From: Streptomyces humi
GTDB lineage: Bacteria; Actinomycetota; Actinomycetes; Streptomycetales; Streptomycetaceae
Assembly: GCF_001005085.2 (NCBI RefSeq)
Contig: NZ_LBMU02000029.1
Span: forward strand, 1 to 64,000
Length of the DNA stretch: 64,000 nucleotides
Direction: 5' to 3'
Shown here: one piece after another, positions 11,153 through 19,844 of the stretch
How the letters are laid out: the number at the start of each line of letters is the position of its first letter
How positions within the stretch are numbered: the first letter of the stretch is position 1
Translations under genes and position numbers: made by a program
The notes under the pieces: generated by a model
What the model was told of the DNA's origin: nothing
Databases searched by the model: none
Seen by the model: only the letters and a program-made list of their open reading frames with translations

Positions 11153-11392
11153 GTCGGCCCCTTTATTCGTTCCGCGGCTCGCCGGCCCCCGGGGCGCACC
11201 GGACCCGCGCCCGGACAGCCGTCCGCACCCGGGCTCCCGGCCCCGGGCACGGACGGCATCCGTCACGGACGCGCCCGCGGCGGCTCGTCCACGGGCGCGG
11301 CGGCTCCCCAGCTCGTCGTCCTTCCCTCTGTTCTGCCCAGTGCCGGCGTCGCACTCACGTTTCCCCGGGGCATGCCCGATCGTTAGCGGCAC
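11153..11392. promoter_or_regulatory. Divergent spacer glgX / L,D-transpeptidase
   Basis: 240 bp with no gene. Only the AAAGGGG ribosome site of glgX is clear. A GATCGTTAG stretch (11379-11387) just before the transpeptidase start could include a -10-like element and would give a very short leader. Nothing else recognised. Confidence 0.35.
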
Positions 11393-12628
11393 GTGACGCA
11401 TGCACAAGGGCGCGCACGGCGCGCGGGGGCCGCGCTGGCCGCGGTACTGACATGGGGGATGCTGCTGGCGGGCGCCGCCGGCTGCTCCTCGGACGAGACG
11501 CACGGACTGGGCGTCGACCACGTCCTCGGGGGCGCGCCGCCGTCGCCCGAGGACGTCATCCGCATCTCCCCGGACGACGGCGCCACGGGCGTGCGCCCCG
11601 GCGCGGGGCTGACGGTGCGGGTGCCGAGCGGTCGGCTCGAGTCGGTGAACGTCGTCCGGTCCCAGGACGCCCAGGACTCCCCGGTCCCCGGGCACATCGC
11701 CGCGGACGGCGTGACCTGGCGGCCGGACGACCCGAAGCTGGCGCTGGCCGCCAAGTACACGGTGGACGCGATCGCCCTGGACGGCTCGGGCCGGCGCTCC
11801 GCCCGCCACACCACCTTCACCACGCTCGTCCCCGACGAACGCTTCATCGGGTACGTCACCCCCGAGAACCGGGCCACCGTGGGCACCGGGATGATCGTCT
11901 CCCTCGCGTTCAGCCGCGACATCGAGGACCGCGCCGCCGTCGAGCGCGCCGTGCGGGTCAGCGCCGCGCCCGCGGTCGACATCCGCCCGCACTGGTTCGG
12001 CAGGAACCGCCTCGACTTCCGCCCCGAGCGCTACTGGCAGCCCGGCACGGTCGTCACCGTCGACCTGAGGCTCCGTGACGTCGAAGGCGCCCGGGGCGTC
12101 TACGGCCTCCAGTACAAGACCTTCACCTTCACCGTCGGCCGCAGCCAGGTCTCCCTCGTCGACGCGGCCAAGCACACCATGGAGGTGACCCGCGACGGCG
12201 ACCTGCTCGCCACCGTGCCGATCACCGCGGGCGCGCCCGCGCACACCACCTACAACGGGAAGATGGTGGTGATGGAGATGCACGAGGTCACCCGCATGAA
12301 CAGCCGCACGGTCGGCTTCGGCGGCGAGTACGACATCCCCGACGTCCCGCACGCCCTCAAACTCACCGACTCCGGCACCTTCCTGCACGGCAACTACTGG
12401 GCGCCGGACGCCCCCGGCCGGGTCAACGTCAGCCACGGCTGCGTCGGCCTGCGCGACGTGAAGGGCGGCAGCTCGGACACGCCGGCCGGCTGGTTCTACG
12501 ACCGCAGCCTGGTCGGGGACGTGGTCGAGGTCGTCAACAGCAACGACAGGACGGTCGCTCCCGACAACGGGCTCGGCGGCTGGAACATGGGGTGGAAGGA
12601 GTGGAAGGCGGGCGGCGCGGTCAAGTGA
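11393..12628 (+). CDS. L,D-transpeptidase lipoprotein (first of pair)
   Basis: Cell-wall crosslinking enzyme forming 3-3 links between diaminopimelate residues. 411 residues. Signal peptide with lipobox-like LLAGAAGC places it on the outer face of the membrane. Two Ig-like domains (about residues 60-250, the second with YVTPENRATVGTGMIVSLAF) precede the YkuD catalytic domain, whose SHGCVGLRD motif has the nucleophile Cys near residue 350 and a conserved upstream His in FLHGNYW. The GTG start has a weak ribosome site. The next gene is a paralogue with the same architecture, so this is a tandem duplication. Confidence 0.92.
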   Translation: MTHAQGRARRAGAALAAVLTWGMLLAGAAGCSSDETHGLGVDHVLGGAPPSPEDVIRISPDDGATGVRPGAGLTVRVPSGRLESVNVVRSQDAQDSPVPGHIAADGVTWRPDDPKLALAAKYTVDAIALDGSGRRSARHTTFTTLVPDERFIGYVTPENRATVGTGMIVSLAFSRDIEDRAAVERAVRVSAAPAVDIRPHWFGRNRLDFRPERYWQPGTVVTVDLRLRDVEGARGVYGLQYKTFTFTVGRSQVSLVDAAKHTMEVTRDGDLLATVPITAGAPAHTTYNGKMVVMEMHEVTRMNSRTVGFGGEYDIPDVPHALKLTDSGTFLHGNYWAPDAPGRVNVSHGCVGLRDVKGGSSDTPAGWFYDRSLVGDVVEVVNSNDRTVAPDNGLGGWNMGWKEWKAGGAVK

Positions 12629-12781
12629 CCGGGCGGCGGCCGGACGGTGGGGGGCGGAAGTTGCGACGCAACGGTGACATTCGCCCAACACCAAGCTCAA
12701 AACCCTGCGGTTAATATGCGCCAATGTGCGCGCTGAACGCGCCGGGGTGGGCCTGACCAGGCCCTGGGAGGGGAGAACGAC

Positions 12782-14032
12782 TTGAACGTGCGGCCGATAT
12801 CGGGGGCGTCGGTTCGGACTCGGAGGACTCGGGGGAGGCGGCTGGCGCTCGTGTCCGGCATATCCGGGGTCCTGCTGGTGGCCGTCACCGCGTGCGGGGG
12901 CGGCTCCTCCGACGACAAGGGGGCCGGGGACGGCGCCAGGCAGAAGGACTCGACGACCCAGGCGAGCAAGCAGTCCGTCGCCACGGTCAGCATCAGCCCC
13001 AGGTCCGGCGCGACCGGCGTGGACACCAGCGGGGCGCTCAAGGTCACCGCCGCCAAGGGCAAGCTGACCGACGTCGAGGTCAAGGACGCCAAGGGCCACA
13101 AGGTGGACGGCGCGATAGCCGCGGACGGCGTCAGCTGGACGCCGTCCCTGCACCTCGCCAACGCGACCAAGTACACCGTGCACGCGGTGGCCAAGGACGC
13201 CGAGGGCCGGGAGTCCGCCGAGGACTCCAGCTTCACCACCCTCACCCCGAAGAACACGTTCGTCGGGTACTTCACGCCGGAGGACGGCTCCACGGTCGGC
13301 GTCGGAATGCCGTTCTCCGTCCGCTTCACCCGGGGCATCACGGACCCGGCGGCCGTCGAGAAGGCCATCACCGTCAAGACCGAGCCGGCGGTCGACGTGC
13401 AGGGCCACTGGTTCGGCAACGACCGCCTCGACTTCCGGCCCGAGAACTACTGGAAGTCCGGCACGAAGGTCTCCGTCACCCTCGACCTCAACGGCGTCGA
13501 GGGCCGTGACGGGGTGTACGGCGAGCAGTCCAAGACCGTGAAGTTCACGATCGGCCGCAACCAGGTCTCCGTCGTCGACGCCAAGAAGCACACGATGAAG
13601 GTCATGCAGGACGGCAAGGTCGTGAAGACCCTCGCGGTCACGACCGGCAAGCCGGGCTACGACACGTGGAACGGCCAGATGGTCATCAGCGAGAAGCTGC
13701 GCGTCACGCGGATGAACGGCGAGACGGTCGGCTACGGCGGCGAGTACGACATCAAGGACGTGCCGGACGCGATGCGGCTGACCACGTCGGGAACGTTCAT
13801 CCACGGCAACTACTGGGGCGGGGACGCCTTCGGCAACTACAACGCGAGCCACGGGTGCGTCGGCCTGCGGGACCTCCGCGGCGGCGGCGACCGGTCGGTG
13901 CCGGCCGCCTGGTTCTTCGACCACTCGATCATCGGTGACGTGGTGACGGTGAAGCACTCGAACGACCGGACGGTGTCGCCGGACAACGGCCTGAACGGCT
14001 GGAACATGTCCTGGAAGGAATGGACCGCGTAA
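12782..14032 (+). CDS. L,D-transpeptidase lipoprotein (second of pair), TTG start
   Basis: Paralogue of the preceding gene, 416 residues: lipobox LVAVTAC, linker rich in charged residues, Ig-like domains (YFTPEDGSTVGVGMPFSVRF) and YkuD domain with SHGCVGLRD, Cys near residue 359. The start is probably TTG 12782, because GGGAGGGGAGAACGAC lies directly before it; GTG 12788 in the same frame is the alternative. A 153-bp gap separates it from the first copy, so it may have its own promoter. The two copies share the same domain plan but differ in the N-terminal linker. Confidence 0.92.
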   Translation: MNVRPISGASVRTRRTRGRRLALVSGISGVLLVAVTACGGGSSDDKGAGDGARQKDSTTQASKQSVATVSISPRSGATGVDTSGALKVTAAKGKLTDVEVKDAKGHKVDGAIAADGVSWTPSLHLANATKYTVHAVAKDAEGRESAEDSSFTTLTPKNTFVGYFTPEDGSTVGVGMPFSVRFTRGITDPAAVEKAITVKTEPAVDVQGHWFGNDRLDFRPENYWKSGTKVSVTLDLNGVEGRDGVYGEQSKTVKFTIGRNQVSVVDAKKHTMKVMQDGKVVKTLAVTTGKPGYDTWNGQMVISEKLRVTRMNGETVGYGGEYDIKDVPDAMRLTTSGTFIHGNYWGGDAFGNYNASHGCVGLRDLRGGGDRSVPAAWFFDHSIIGDVVTVKHSNDRTVSPDNGLNGWNMSWKEWTA

Positions 14033-14052
14033 CCGTTCGGCTGTCGGCGCTC

Positions 14053-14092
14053 GGGGGCTGTTCGCGCAGTTCCCAGCGCCGCTGCGGGGCGC
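14053..14092. repeat. Dispersed palindromic repeat, copy 3 (decayed)
   Basis: GGGGGCTGTTCGCGCAGTTCCC followed by AGCGCCGCTGCGGGGCGCT. It matches the minus-orientation form of the element at 1-79 but with substitutions in the stem. It lies in the 88-bp gap before the enoyl-CoA hydratase gene. Confidence 0.7.
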
Positions 14093-14120
14093 TGAATGAA
14101 CCGGCGTTAACCTGCTCGGT

Positions 14121-14888
14121 ATGACTGTGACCCTCGAAGTCGCCGAAGGTGTCGGTACGATCCGCCTCGACCGGCCGCCCATGAACGCGCTGGACGTCGC
14201 CACCCAGGACCGGATCAAGGAACTGGCGGAGGAGGCGGGCCGTCGCGAGGACGTTCGTGCCGTCGTCGTCTACGGCGGCGAGAAGGTCTTCGCGGCGGGA
14301 GCCGACATCAAGGAGATGCAGAACATGGACCACGCGGCCATGGTTCTGCGCGCCCGTGACCTCCAGGACTCCTTCACCGCCGTCGCCCGGATCCCCAAGC
14401 CGGTCGTCGCCGCCGTCACCGGCTACGCGCTGGGCGGCGGTTGTGAACTCGCGCTCTGCGCCGACTACCGGATCGCCGCCGACAACGCCAAGCTGGGGCA
14501 GCCCGAGATCCTGCTCGGGCTGATCCCGGGGGCCGGCGGCACCCAGCGGCTGCCCCGGCTCGTCGGCCCGTCCAAGGCCAAGGACCTGATCTTCACGGGC
14601 CGGATGGTCAAGGCCGACGAGGCGCTCGCCATCGGCCTCGTCGACCGCGTCGTACCCGCCGCCGACGTCTACTCCGAGGCGCACGCCTGGGCCGCCCGGC
14701 TCGCCCAGGGTCCGGCGATCGCGCTCCGGGCCGCCAAGGAGGCGATCGACACCGGTGTGGAGACGGACCTGGAGACCGGGCTCGCCGTCGAACGGAACTG
14801 GTTCGCGGGCCTGTTCGCGACCGAGGACCGGGAGCGCGGTATGCGCAGCTTCGTGGAGGAAGGGCCTGGCAAGGCCAAGTTCCTGTGA
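14121..14888 (+). CDS. Enoyl-CoA hydratase/isomerase
   Basis: Crotonase-fold enzyme of 255 residues that hydrates trans-2-enoyl-CoA in fatty-acid or amino-acid breakdown. The CoA-binding/oxyanion segment AAGADIKEM and the GYALGGGCELALCADYRIA motif are present. Both catalytic glutamates of true hydratases are kept: one in GGGCELA and one in GQPEILLGLIPGAGGTQRL. Length is standard. It stands alone on the plus strand, so the pathway is not revealed by neighbours. Confidence 0.93.
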   Translation: MTVTLEVAEGVGTIRLDRPPMNALDVATQDRIKELAEEAGRREDVRAVVVYGGEKVFAAGADIKEMQNMDHAAMVLRARDLQDSFTAVARIPKPVVAAVTGYALGGGCELALCADYRIAADNAKLGQPEILLGLIPGAGGTQRLPRLVGPSKAKDLIFTGRMVKADEALAIGLVDRVVPAADVYSEAHAWAARLAQGPAIALRAAKEAIDTGVETDLETGLAVERNWFAGLFATEDRERGMRSFVEEGPGKAKFL

Positions 14889-15177
14889 TCTTCACCCTGT
14901 TGTGAATCCCCCGAACCACTTGCAATTGACGTGATGTCTGATTCCGGGTCCCTCGATGGGGCGGTTTATGGGAGCCTTAAGGCACCCTTAAGTCTGCCTT
15001 GTCGAGGGGGTCCGTCGATTGCCCGGAGATGAGCCTTCGCCGCAGGTCGGAAGGGGTGTCAGAGCCGTCGAAATGCCGATGGCATATGCCGATCGGCAGC
15101 CGCCGGGTGGAGTGTTCCCGGGGGCGTATTCCTCCGGAACGGCCCCGGAGCGCCCTCGGGGCGGCCATGATGGGGGC
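14889..15177. promoter_or_regulatory. Upstream region of the ATPase regulator gene
   Basis: 289 bp, AT-richer than its surroundings, without a convincing gene. It contains CTTGCAATTGACGTGATG (14929-14946) with a TTGACG -35-like element. Two CTTAAG palindromes lie near 14977 and 14988, rare for this base composition. Several in-frame ATG/GTG codons occur between 15019 and 15178, so the downstream protein could be longer. Confidence 0.4.
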
Positions 15178-15681
15178 ATGGCGGGGCTGGAGGGCATCGA
15201 ACAGCCGCGGGGACACAGCCGTGCGGCCGCGGCACGGTGGTCGCCTGCGGTCGAGGACGAGCAGGCACTCAAGGCGATCGAACTGTTCGGCAACCCGACG
15301 GAAGCGGAGATTCCGCTGCCGTCCCGCCCCGAGTCCGCCGCGACCGCCCGCCGGCTCGCCCAGGTCGTCATCCTCCGCCAGTGGCGCCTCACCCCGAAGA
15401 TGACGGAGGACGCGGTCTTACTCGTCTCCGAACTCGTGGGGAACGCGGTGCGACACACCGGGGCCCGCGTGTTCGGTCTGCGGATGCGCCGTCGGCCCGG
15501 CTGGATCAGGATCGAGGTCCGCGACCCGTCGCGCGGCCTGCCGTGCCTGATGCCGGTTCAGGAACTCGACATCAGCGGCCGGGGCCTGTTCCTGGTGGAC
15601 AAACTGTCGGACCGTTGGGGCGTCGACCTGCTCCCGCGAGGCAAGACGACATGGTTCGAGATGCGGGTCGCCGACCGGTAG
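15178..15681 (+). CDS. Anti-sigma-factor-like ATP-binding regulator
   Basis: Small HATPase protein of 167 residues, of the RsbW/SpoIIAB-like group abundant in Streptomyces. The N-box is VLLVSELVGNAVRHTG, and the G-boxes are IEVRDPSRGLPC and DISGRGLFLVDKLSDRWG. Such proteins bind sigma factors or anti-anti-sigma proteins; no partner is adjacent. ATG 15178 is chosen because GGGGG precedes it and the domain begins soon after; in-frame starts at 15019, 15073 and 15082 would add up to 53 low-complexity residues. Confidence 0.8.
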   Translation: MAGLEGIEQPRGHSRAAAARWSPAVEDEQALKAIELFGNPTEAEIPLPSRPESAATARRLAQVVILRQWRLTPKMTEDAVLLVSELVGNAVRHTGARVFGLRMRRRPGWIRIEVRDPSRGLPCLMPVQELDISGRGLFLVDKLSDRWGVDLLPRGKTTWFEMRVADR

Positions 15682-15729
15682 ACCCGCAGTCGACGTCAAT
15701 AGCCCATTTTCTTACCTATTCACCCTTAA

Positions 15730-16527
15730 ATGGGGCAAGTGACCCCCACCAACCGACGTGACGTCCTCCGAGCAGGCGCCGGCCTGGTAGCCGGCGGCGC
15801 CATGGCCAACGGTTGCGGCACCACCGGCACGGCCACCGCAGCGCCCCCCACCTCACCCTCGGGCTCACCCCCCACCTCGCCCTCGGCCTCACCCCCGCCA
15901 CCGTCATCGTCCGCCGCCGAACGGCTGCCCCTCCAAGTCACCCACGGCCCCCGCGACAGCGCGAACGTCGCGCTCACCTTCCACGGCCAGGGCGACCCCG
16001 CCCTGGCCACCCGGCTCCTCGCCACCGCCGAGCAGCACGGCGCCCACCTCACCGTGCTGGCCGTCGGCACCTGGCTCGACGCGTGTCCCGCGATGGCCCG
16101 CCGCATCCTCGACGGCGGTCACGACCTGGGCAACCACACCCAGCGGCACATCTCCATCAACGCCATGGCGGAGGCCGGCGCCCGCAAGGAGATCACCGAC
16201 TGCGCCGACCGCCTCCGCCGGCTCACCGGTTCGGTCGGCCGCTGGTTCCGCCCGTCCAGGGCGGCGACCGCCTCGCCGCTCGTCGCCCGGCTCGCCGTCG
16301 CGGCCGGCTACCCGCACGTGCTGTCGTACGACGTCGACTCGCTCGACTACACCCGGCCCGGCGCGTCCGCCGTCACCCGCAAGGTGCTCGCCGAGGTCAG
16401 GGGCGGCTCCGTGGTCAGCATGCACTTCGGCTACCAGGACACGGTCGACGCCCTCCCCGACGTACTCCAAGAACTCCACCGCCGTGGACTGCGCGCGGTC
16501 ACCACCACGGAGCTGCTGAGCCGATGA
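15730..16527 (+). CDS. Polysaccharide deacetylase-like Tat lipoprotein, catalytic Asp missing
   Basis: NodB-fold protein of 265 residues. The N-terminus has twin arginines (NRRDVLRAG) and a lipobox-like MANGC, so Tat export and lipidation are likely. A Pro/Ser linker follows. Motif 1, normally TFDDG, reads LTFHGQGDP, so the catalytic base Asp and the first metal Asp are replaced. Motif 2 keeps the metal-binding HTQRH, and motif 3 reads WFRPSR. Either it is non-catalytic or it uses a shifted Asp. ATG 15730 would make the mRNA nearly leaderless; GTG 15739 with GGGG just upstream is equally plausible. It overlaps the next gene by 4 bp. Confidence 0.8.
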   Translation: MGQVTPTNRRDVLRAGAGLVAGGAMANGCGTTGTATAAPPTSPSGSPPTSPSASPPPPSSSAAERLPLQVTHGPRDSANVALTFHGQGDPALATRLLATAEQHGAHLTVLAVGTWLDACPAMARRILDGGHDLGNHTQRHISINAMAEAGARKEITDCADRLRRLTGSVGRWFRPSRAATASPLVARLAVAAGYPHVLSYDVDSLDYTRPGASAVTRKVLAEVRGGSVVSMHFGYQDTVDALPDVLQELHRRGLRAVTTTELLSR

Positions 16528-17711
16528 GAACCACGAAAGCCGCCCGTCTGCTGGCCGCCGGCGCCGTCCTCGCGGCCCTCGCGCTGCTCTCCGGGTGCAG
16601 CGACGACCCCGGCCGGCCCGCGGCCGCCGCGAGTACCGTTCCCGCGCGGCCGCAGGCCCGGCAGGAGGAACCGGCCGTCGACGGGCTGCCGGGCATGCCG
16701 CCGGTCCTCGACCCGAAGGACATGTACGCCGCCGACCGTCCCGGCCGGCTCTCCCCGGTGGTCAAGGGCTTCCCGTCCCTGGTCTACGTCCCCAACACCA
16801 ACTCCGACACGGTCTCGGTCATCGACCCGAGGACGTACCGGGTGATCCGCACCATCCCGGTCGGCCGGCAGCCCCAGCACGTCGTGCCGTCCTGGGACCT
16901 GAAGACCCTGTGGGTCAACAACGACCTGGGCAACAGCCTCACCCCCATCGACCCGAGGACCGGCGAGGCCGGCCGGCCGGTCGCCGTGCACGACCCGTAC
17001 AACCTGTACTTCACCCCCGACGGCAAGTACGCGATCGTGATGGCCTCCAACGACCGCGAGCTGGTCTTCCGGGACGCGCACACCATGAAGACCGTCAAGG
17101 TCCTTCCGGTCACCTGCTACGGCGTCAACCACGCCGACTTCTCCCTCGACGGCCGGTACTTCATCGTGTCCTGCGAGTTCAGCGGCGAACTGCTGAAGGT
17201 CGACACGGCACGGATGGAGGTGCTGCGGCAGGAGCGGCTGCCCCTCCACGGCGCGATGCCGCAGGACGTGAAGGCCTCCCCGGACGGCAAGCGGTTCTAC
17301 ATCGCGGACATGATGGCCGACGGACTGTGGGTCCTGGACGGCGACGCCTTCACCCGGCCCACCTTCCTGCCCACCGGCAAGGGCGCCCACGGGCTGTACG
17401 TCAGCCGGGACTCCCGGGAGATGTACATCTCCAACCGGGGCGAGGGCACCATCTCCGTCTTCGACTTCGCCCAGGACCGGCTGACCAAGAAGTGGCGGCT
17501 GCCCGGCGGCGGCAGCCCGGACATGGGCGGGGTGTCGGCGGACGGCAAGGTGCTCTGGCTGTCCGGCCGCTACAACTCCGAGGTGTACGCCATCGACACC
17601 CGCACCGGCACCGAACTCGCCCGCATCCACGTCGGCAGCGGACCGCACGGACTGGCCGTCTACCCGCAGCCCGGCCGCTACTCGCTCGGCCACACCGGGG
17701 TCTTCCGCTGA
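16524..17711 (+). CDS. YVTN-type beta-propeller lipoprotein
   Basis: 395-residue surface lipoprotein: lipobox LLSGC, then a seven-bladed propeller of YVTN/lactonase-like repeats. Blade starts include VYVPNTNSDTVSVIDPRT, LWVNNDLGNSLTPIDPRT, MYISNRGEGTISVFD and VLWLSGRYNSEVYAIDTRT. Start and previous stop overlap (ATGA), so it is coupled to the deacetylase-like gene. Such propellers usually bind proteins or sugars, so the pair may act together at the cell wall (inference). No catalytic residues are recognised. Confidence 0.85.
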   Translation: MRTTKAARLLAAGAVLAALALLSGCSDDPGRPAAAASTVPARPQARQEEPAVDGLPGMPPVLDPKDMYAADRPGRLSPVVKGFPSLVYVPNTNSDTVSVIDPRTYRVIRTIPVGRQPQHVVPSWDLKTLWVNNDLGNSLTPIDPRTGEAGRPVAVHDPYNLYFTPDGKYAIVMASNDRELVFRDAHTMKTVKVLPVTCYGVNHADFSLDGRYFIVSCEFSGELLKVDTARMEVLRQERLPLHGAMPQDVKASPDGKRFYIADMMADGLWVLDGDAFTRPTFLPTGKGAHGLYVSRDSREMYISNRGEGTISVFDFAQDRLTKKWRLPGGGSPDMGGVSADGKVLWLSGRYNSEVYAIDTRTGTELARIHVGSGPHGLAVYPQPGRYSLGHTGVFR

Positions 17712-17751
17712 CCGGGGGCCTCGGCCGGCCGGGGCCGGCCGCACGCCCGGC

Positions 17752-18387
17752 TCAGACCTCGTGCAGCAGGGCCTCGGCACCGACCGGCAGATAGCCCGCC
17801 GCCTGGAACGCCCGTACGCTCCGGGCGTTCCCCGGTGCGACCTGCGCCCACAGCGGCTCACCGGCGAGCCGGCGGGCGGCCGTCACCAGGGCGCGGCCCA
17901 GCCCCCGCTGCCGTGCCCCCTCCGCCACCTCCACCGACACCTCCAGGCGTCCGGCGACACCCCGGCCCAGCACCAGCACCCCGCCGTCGACGCCCCAGGC
18001 GCGCACCTCGTCACGGCGTGCGCGGGCGTAGGCGACCCGGGAGTGGTCGGGGCCGGTCAGCTCGGTCAGCGCGAGTTCCGGGCGGCCCGGGAGCGGTCCG
18101 GCGACCAGCAGCGCGTCGATCGTCTCCTGTTCCCGGCCGGTGCGGTCCATCAGCGCGGTGAGGAAACGCGCGTTCATGGTCGCGCACAGCGGGTCGCAGG
18201 GGATCGCGCGCAGGGTGTCGTACACCCAGTCCGGGTCCTCGTCCGTGAACACCACCGAGTGCGCGGTGAAGGAGAGCACCCCCGCGTCCCGCGGCGACGG
18301 CTGCGGTACGACCGTGGTGCCGCCGTCGGCGGGCGGGAGGACGCCCGCTGCCGCCGCGTCGAGAATGTCCCGCAGGGTCCCTGTCAC
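17752..18387 (-). CDS. GNAT-family N-acetyltransferase
   Basis: 211-residue protein with a C-terminal GNAT fold: acetyl-CoA loop VEVAEGARQRGLGRALVTAARRL and the terminal VAPGNARSVRAFQAAGY segment. The N-terminal about 110 residues (DPDWVYDTLRAIPCDPLCATMNARFL) resemble Streptomyces proteins of unknown substrate. GTG 18387 is chosen because CGAGGAG precedes it; upstream open frame is low-complexity. Confidence 0.82.
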   Translation of the reverse strand: MTGTLRDILDAAAAGVLPPADGGTTVVPQPSPRDAGVLSFTAHSVVFTDEDPDWVYDTLRAIPCDPLCATMNARFLTALMDRTGREQETIDALLVAGPLPGRPELALTELTGPDHSRVAYARARRDEVRAWGVDGGVLVLGRGVAGRLEVSVEVAEGARQRGLGRALVTAARRLAGEPLWAQVAPGNARSVRAFQAAGYLPVGAEALLHEV

Positions 18388-18433
18388 CGTGCTCCTCGAG
18401 TCTCCACCCACTGGAAGGCCCACACTCGCAGAC

Positions 18434-18711
18434 ATGATCGACGACGGCACCGGACTTCTCACCACCGGGGAGCCGGCCGGGGCCACCGGGCTGGCGCGGC
18501 TGTCGGCCGCCGAACGGCAGCGGACCGTGGACGACTTCGTGGAGGAGGTCTTCGAGGGGCTGGACACGGCCGACCCGTGGATCCGGGAGCGCACCAGGAC
18601 CCTCGGGCCGGCGCTGCCCGACGACCCGGCTCCCGAGCGGAGGCGCCGCCGCGGTACCAGGAGGAGTTCGGGTGGGTGGTCGCCGCACTGAAGGCCTGGC
18701 CGGGCCGTTAA
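18434..18711 (+). pseudogene. Short broken gene, possible regulator C-terminal remnant
   Basis: Frame 1 from ATG 18434 gives a plausible acidic helical segment (ERQRTVDDFVEEVFEGLDTA, DPWIRERTRTLGPALPDDP) and then degenerates into Arg-rich sequence to a stop at 18691. From about 18640 a different frame gives PRYQEEFGWVVAALKAWPGR with a stop at 18711, which also looks like real protein. A small deletion or frameshift probably joined the two. The parts resemble the C-terminal effector region of MerR-type regulators (tentative). If not broken, it is an 85-residue hypothetical protein. Confidence 0.45.
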
Positions 18712-18770
18712 CCTGACCTGCGGCAGTACGCCGGTAATGCAGTTGGAACGTAGACAAAAGGGGCGGATCG

Positions 18771-18983
18771 GTGGCTGACATCGACGAGGCGCGCAAGCAG
18801 TTCGAGCGGATCGACGCGGACGGTGACGGATTCATCACCGCCGCCGAGTTCAAGTCCGCCCTCGCTCAGGGGGGTGACTGGAACGTCACCGACACGGTCG
18901 CCGAGAGCATCATCAGGACCCGCGACCTCAACGGCGACAAGGTCCTGTCGTTCGACGAGTTCTGGGCCTACCTGAACAAGTAG
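18771..18983 (+). CDS. EF-hand calcium-binding protein, CabB-like
   Basis: A 70-residue cytosolic protein with two EF-hands. Loop 1 is DADGDGFITAAE and loop 2 is DLNGDKVLSFDE; both keep the Asp/Asn/Glu ligands at positions 1, 3, 5 and 12. It matches the small calmodulin-like Cab proteins of Streptomyces (S. coelicolor CabB, from memory), thought to buffer or sense calcium. GTG 18771 follows AAAAGGGG at good spacing. It is monocistronic, with a strong terminator 15 bp after the stop. Confidence 0.92.
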   Translation: MADIDEARKQFERIDADGDGFITAAEFKSALAQGGDWNVTDTVAESIIRTRDLNGDKVLSFDEFWAYLNK

Positions 18984-18998
18984 GCGTCAGGCACGGCA

Positions 18999-19030
18999 GG
19001 GGGGCCCGCACCGCGGGCCCCCCTTTTTTT
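18999..19030 (+). terminator. Rho-independent terminator of the EF-hand gene
   Basis: Perfect 11-bp stem GGGGGGCCCGC / GCGGGCCCCCC with loop ACC, followed by seven T. It also lies immediately after the stop of the convergent ABC ATPase gene. Confidence 0.95.
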
Positions 19031-19034
19031 CTTC

Positions 19035-19844
19035 TCACGCCCGGGGACCGGCGCCCGTGTTCCGGGGGTCGACGCGGACGGTCCAGCGGCCGCCGTGCCG
19101 TTCCAGGGTGAGCGGCAGGTCGAAGCACTTGCCGACCTGGTCGCCGGTCAGCACCTCGGCCGCCGGGCCCTGCGCCAGCGCCCGCCCGTCCCGGAGCAGC
19201 AGGGCATGGGTGGTACCCGCCGGAAGCTCCTCCAGATGGTGGGTGACCAGCACGGTCGCCAGCGCCGGATGCTCCCGGCGCAGCGCGTCCAGGGCGGACA
19301 GCAGCCGCTCCCGGCCCGGCAGGTCCAGGCCGGTGGCCGGCTCGTCGAGCAGCAGGAGCCGGGGCTCGGGCATCAGGGCGCGGGCGATCAGGGTCCGGCC
19401 GCGCTGCCCCTGCGACAGCGTGGGCCAGCGGGCTTCCCGGTGCGCGGCCAGCCCGAGCGTTCCGATCAGCCCGTCGGCACGCTCCTCCTGCTCCGGCGTC
19501 GGACGCCACCGGGGCAGCCGGGCCACCGAGTTGGTCAGCCCGGTCAGGACGACGTCCCGGACCCGCAGCGGCTCGGTCAGCGGATGGCGGGGGTCGACGT
19601 GCCCCACCCGCGTCCGCAGTTCGCGCAGGTCGACCCGGCCCAGCCTGCTGCCGAGCACCTCGACGGTGCCCCGCGTCGGATGGACCAGGGCGCCGAGCAG
19701 CCCCAGCAGGGTGGACTTCCCGGCACCGTTGGCGCCGAGCAGCGCCCAGTGCTCGCCGGCCCGGACGGTCAGTGACACCTCCTGGAGGATCGGCCGCCCG
19801 TCCCGGACCACCTCCACCCCGTCCGCACGCAGTACGACGCTCAT
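19035..19844 (-). CDS. ABC transporter ATPase, soluble subunit
   Basis: 269-residue ATPase: Walker [11 protein letters not shown], signature [15 protein letters not shown] (Gln instead of the second Gly), Walker [13 protein letters not shown], switch His in LVTHHLEEL. The C-terminal part [17 protein letters not shown] is an extra strand pair. It resembles the YlmA/ModF-like group found without a cognate permease, and none is adjacent. It overlaps the leuA stop by 4 bp, so it is co-translated with leuA; whether it serves amino-acid metabolism is open. Confidence 0.88.
   Translation of the reverse strand: MSVVLRADGVEVVRDGRPILQEVSLTVRAGEHWALLGANGAGKSTLLGLLGALVHPTRGTVEVLGSRLGRVDLRELRTRVGHVDPRHPLTEPLRVRDVVLTGLTNSVARLPRWRPTPEQEERADGLIGTLGLAAHREARWPTLSQGQRGRTLIARALMPEPRLLLLDEPATGLDLPGRERLLSALDALRREHPALATVLVTHHLEELPAGTTHALLLRDGRALAQGPAAEVLTGDQVGKCFDLPLTLERHGGRWTVRVDPRNTGAGPRA

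Noticed and set aside
15400..15699. Minus-strand ORF opposite the HATPase regulator
   Set aside because: Antisense shadow of a clear domain; no ribosome site.
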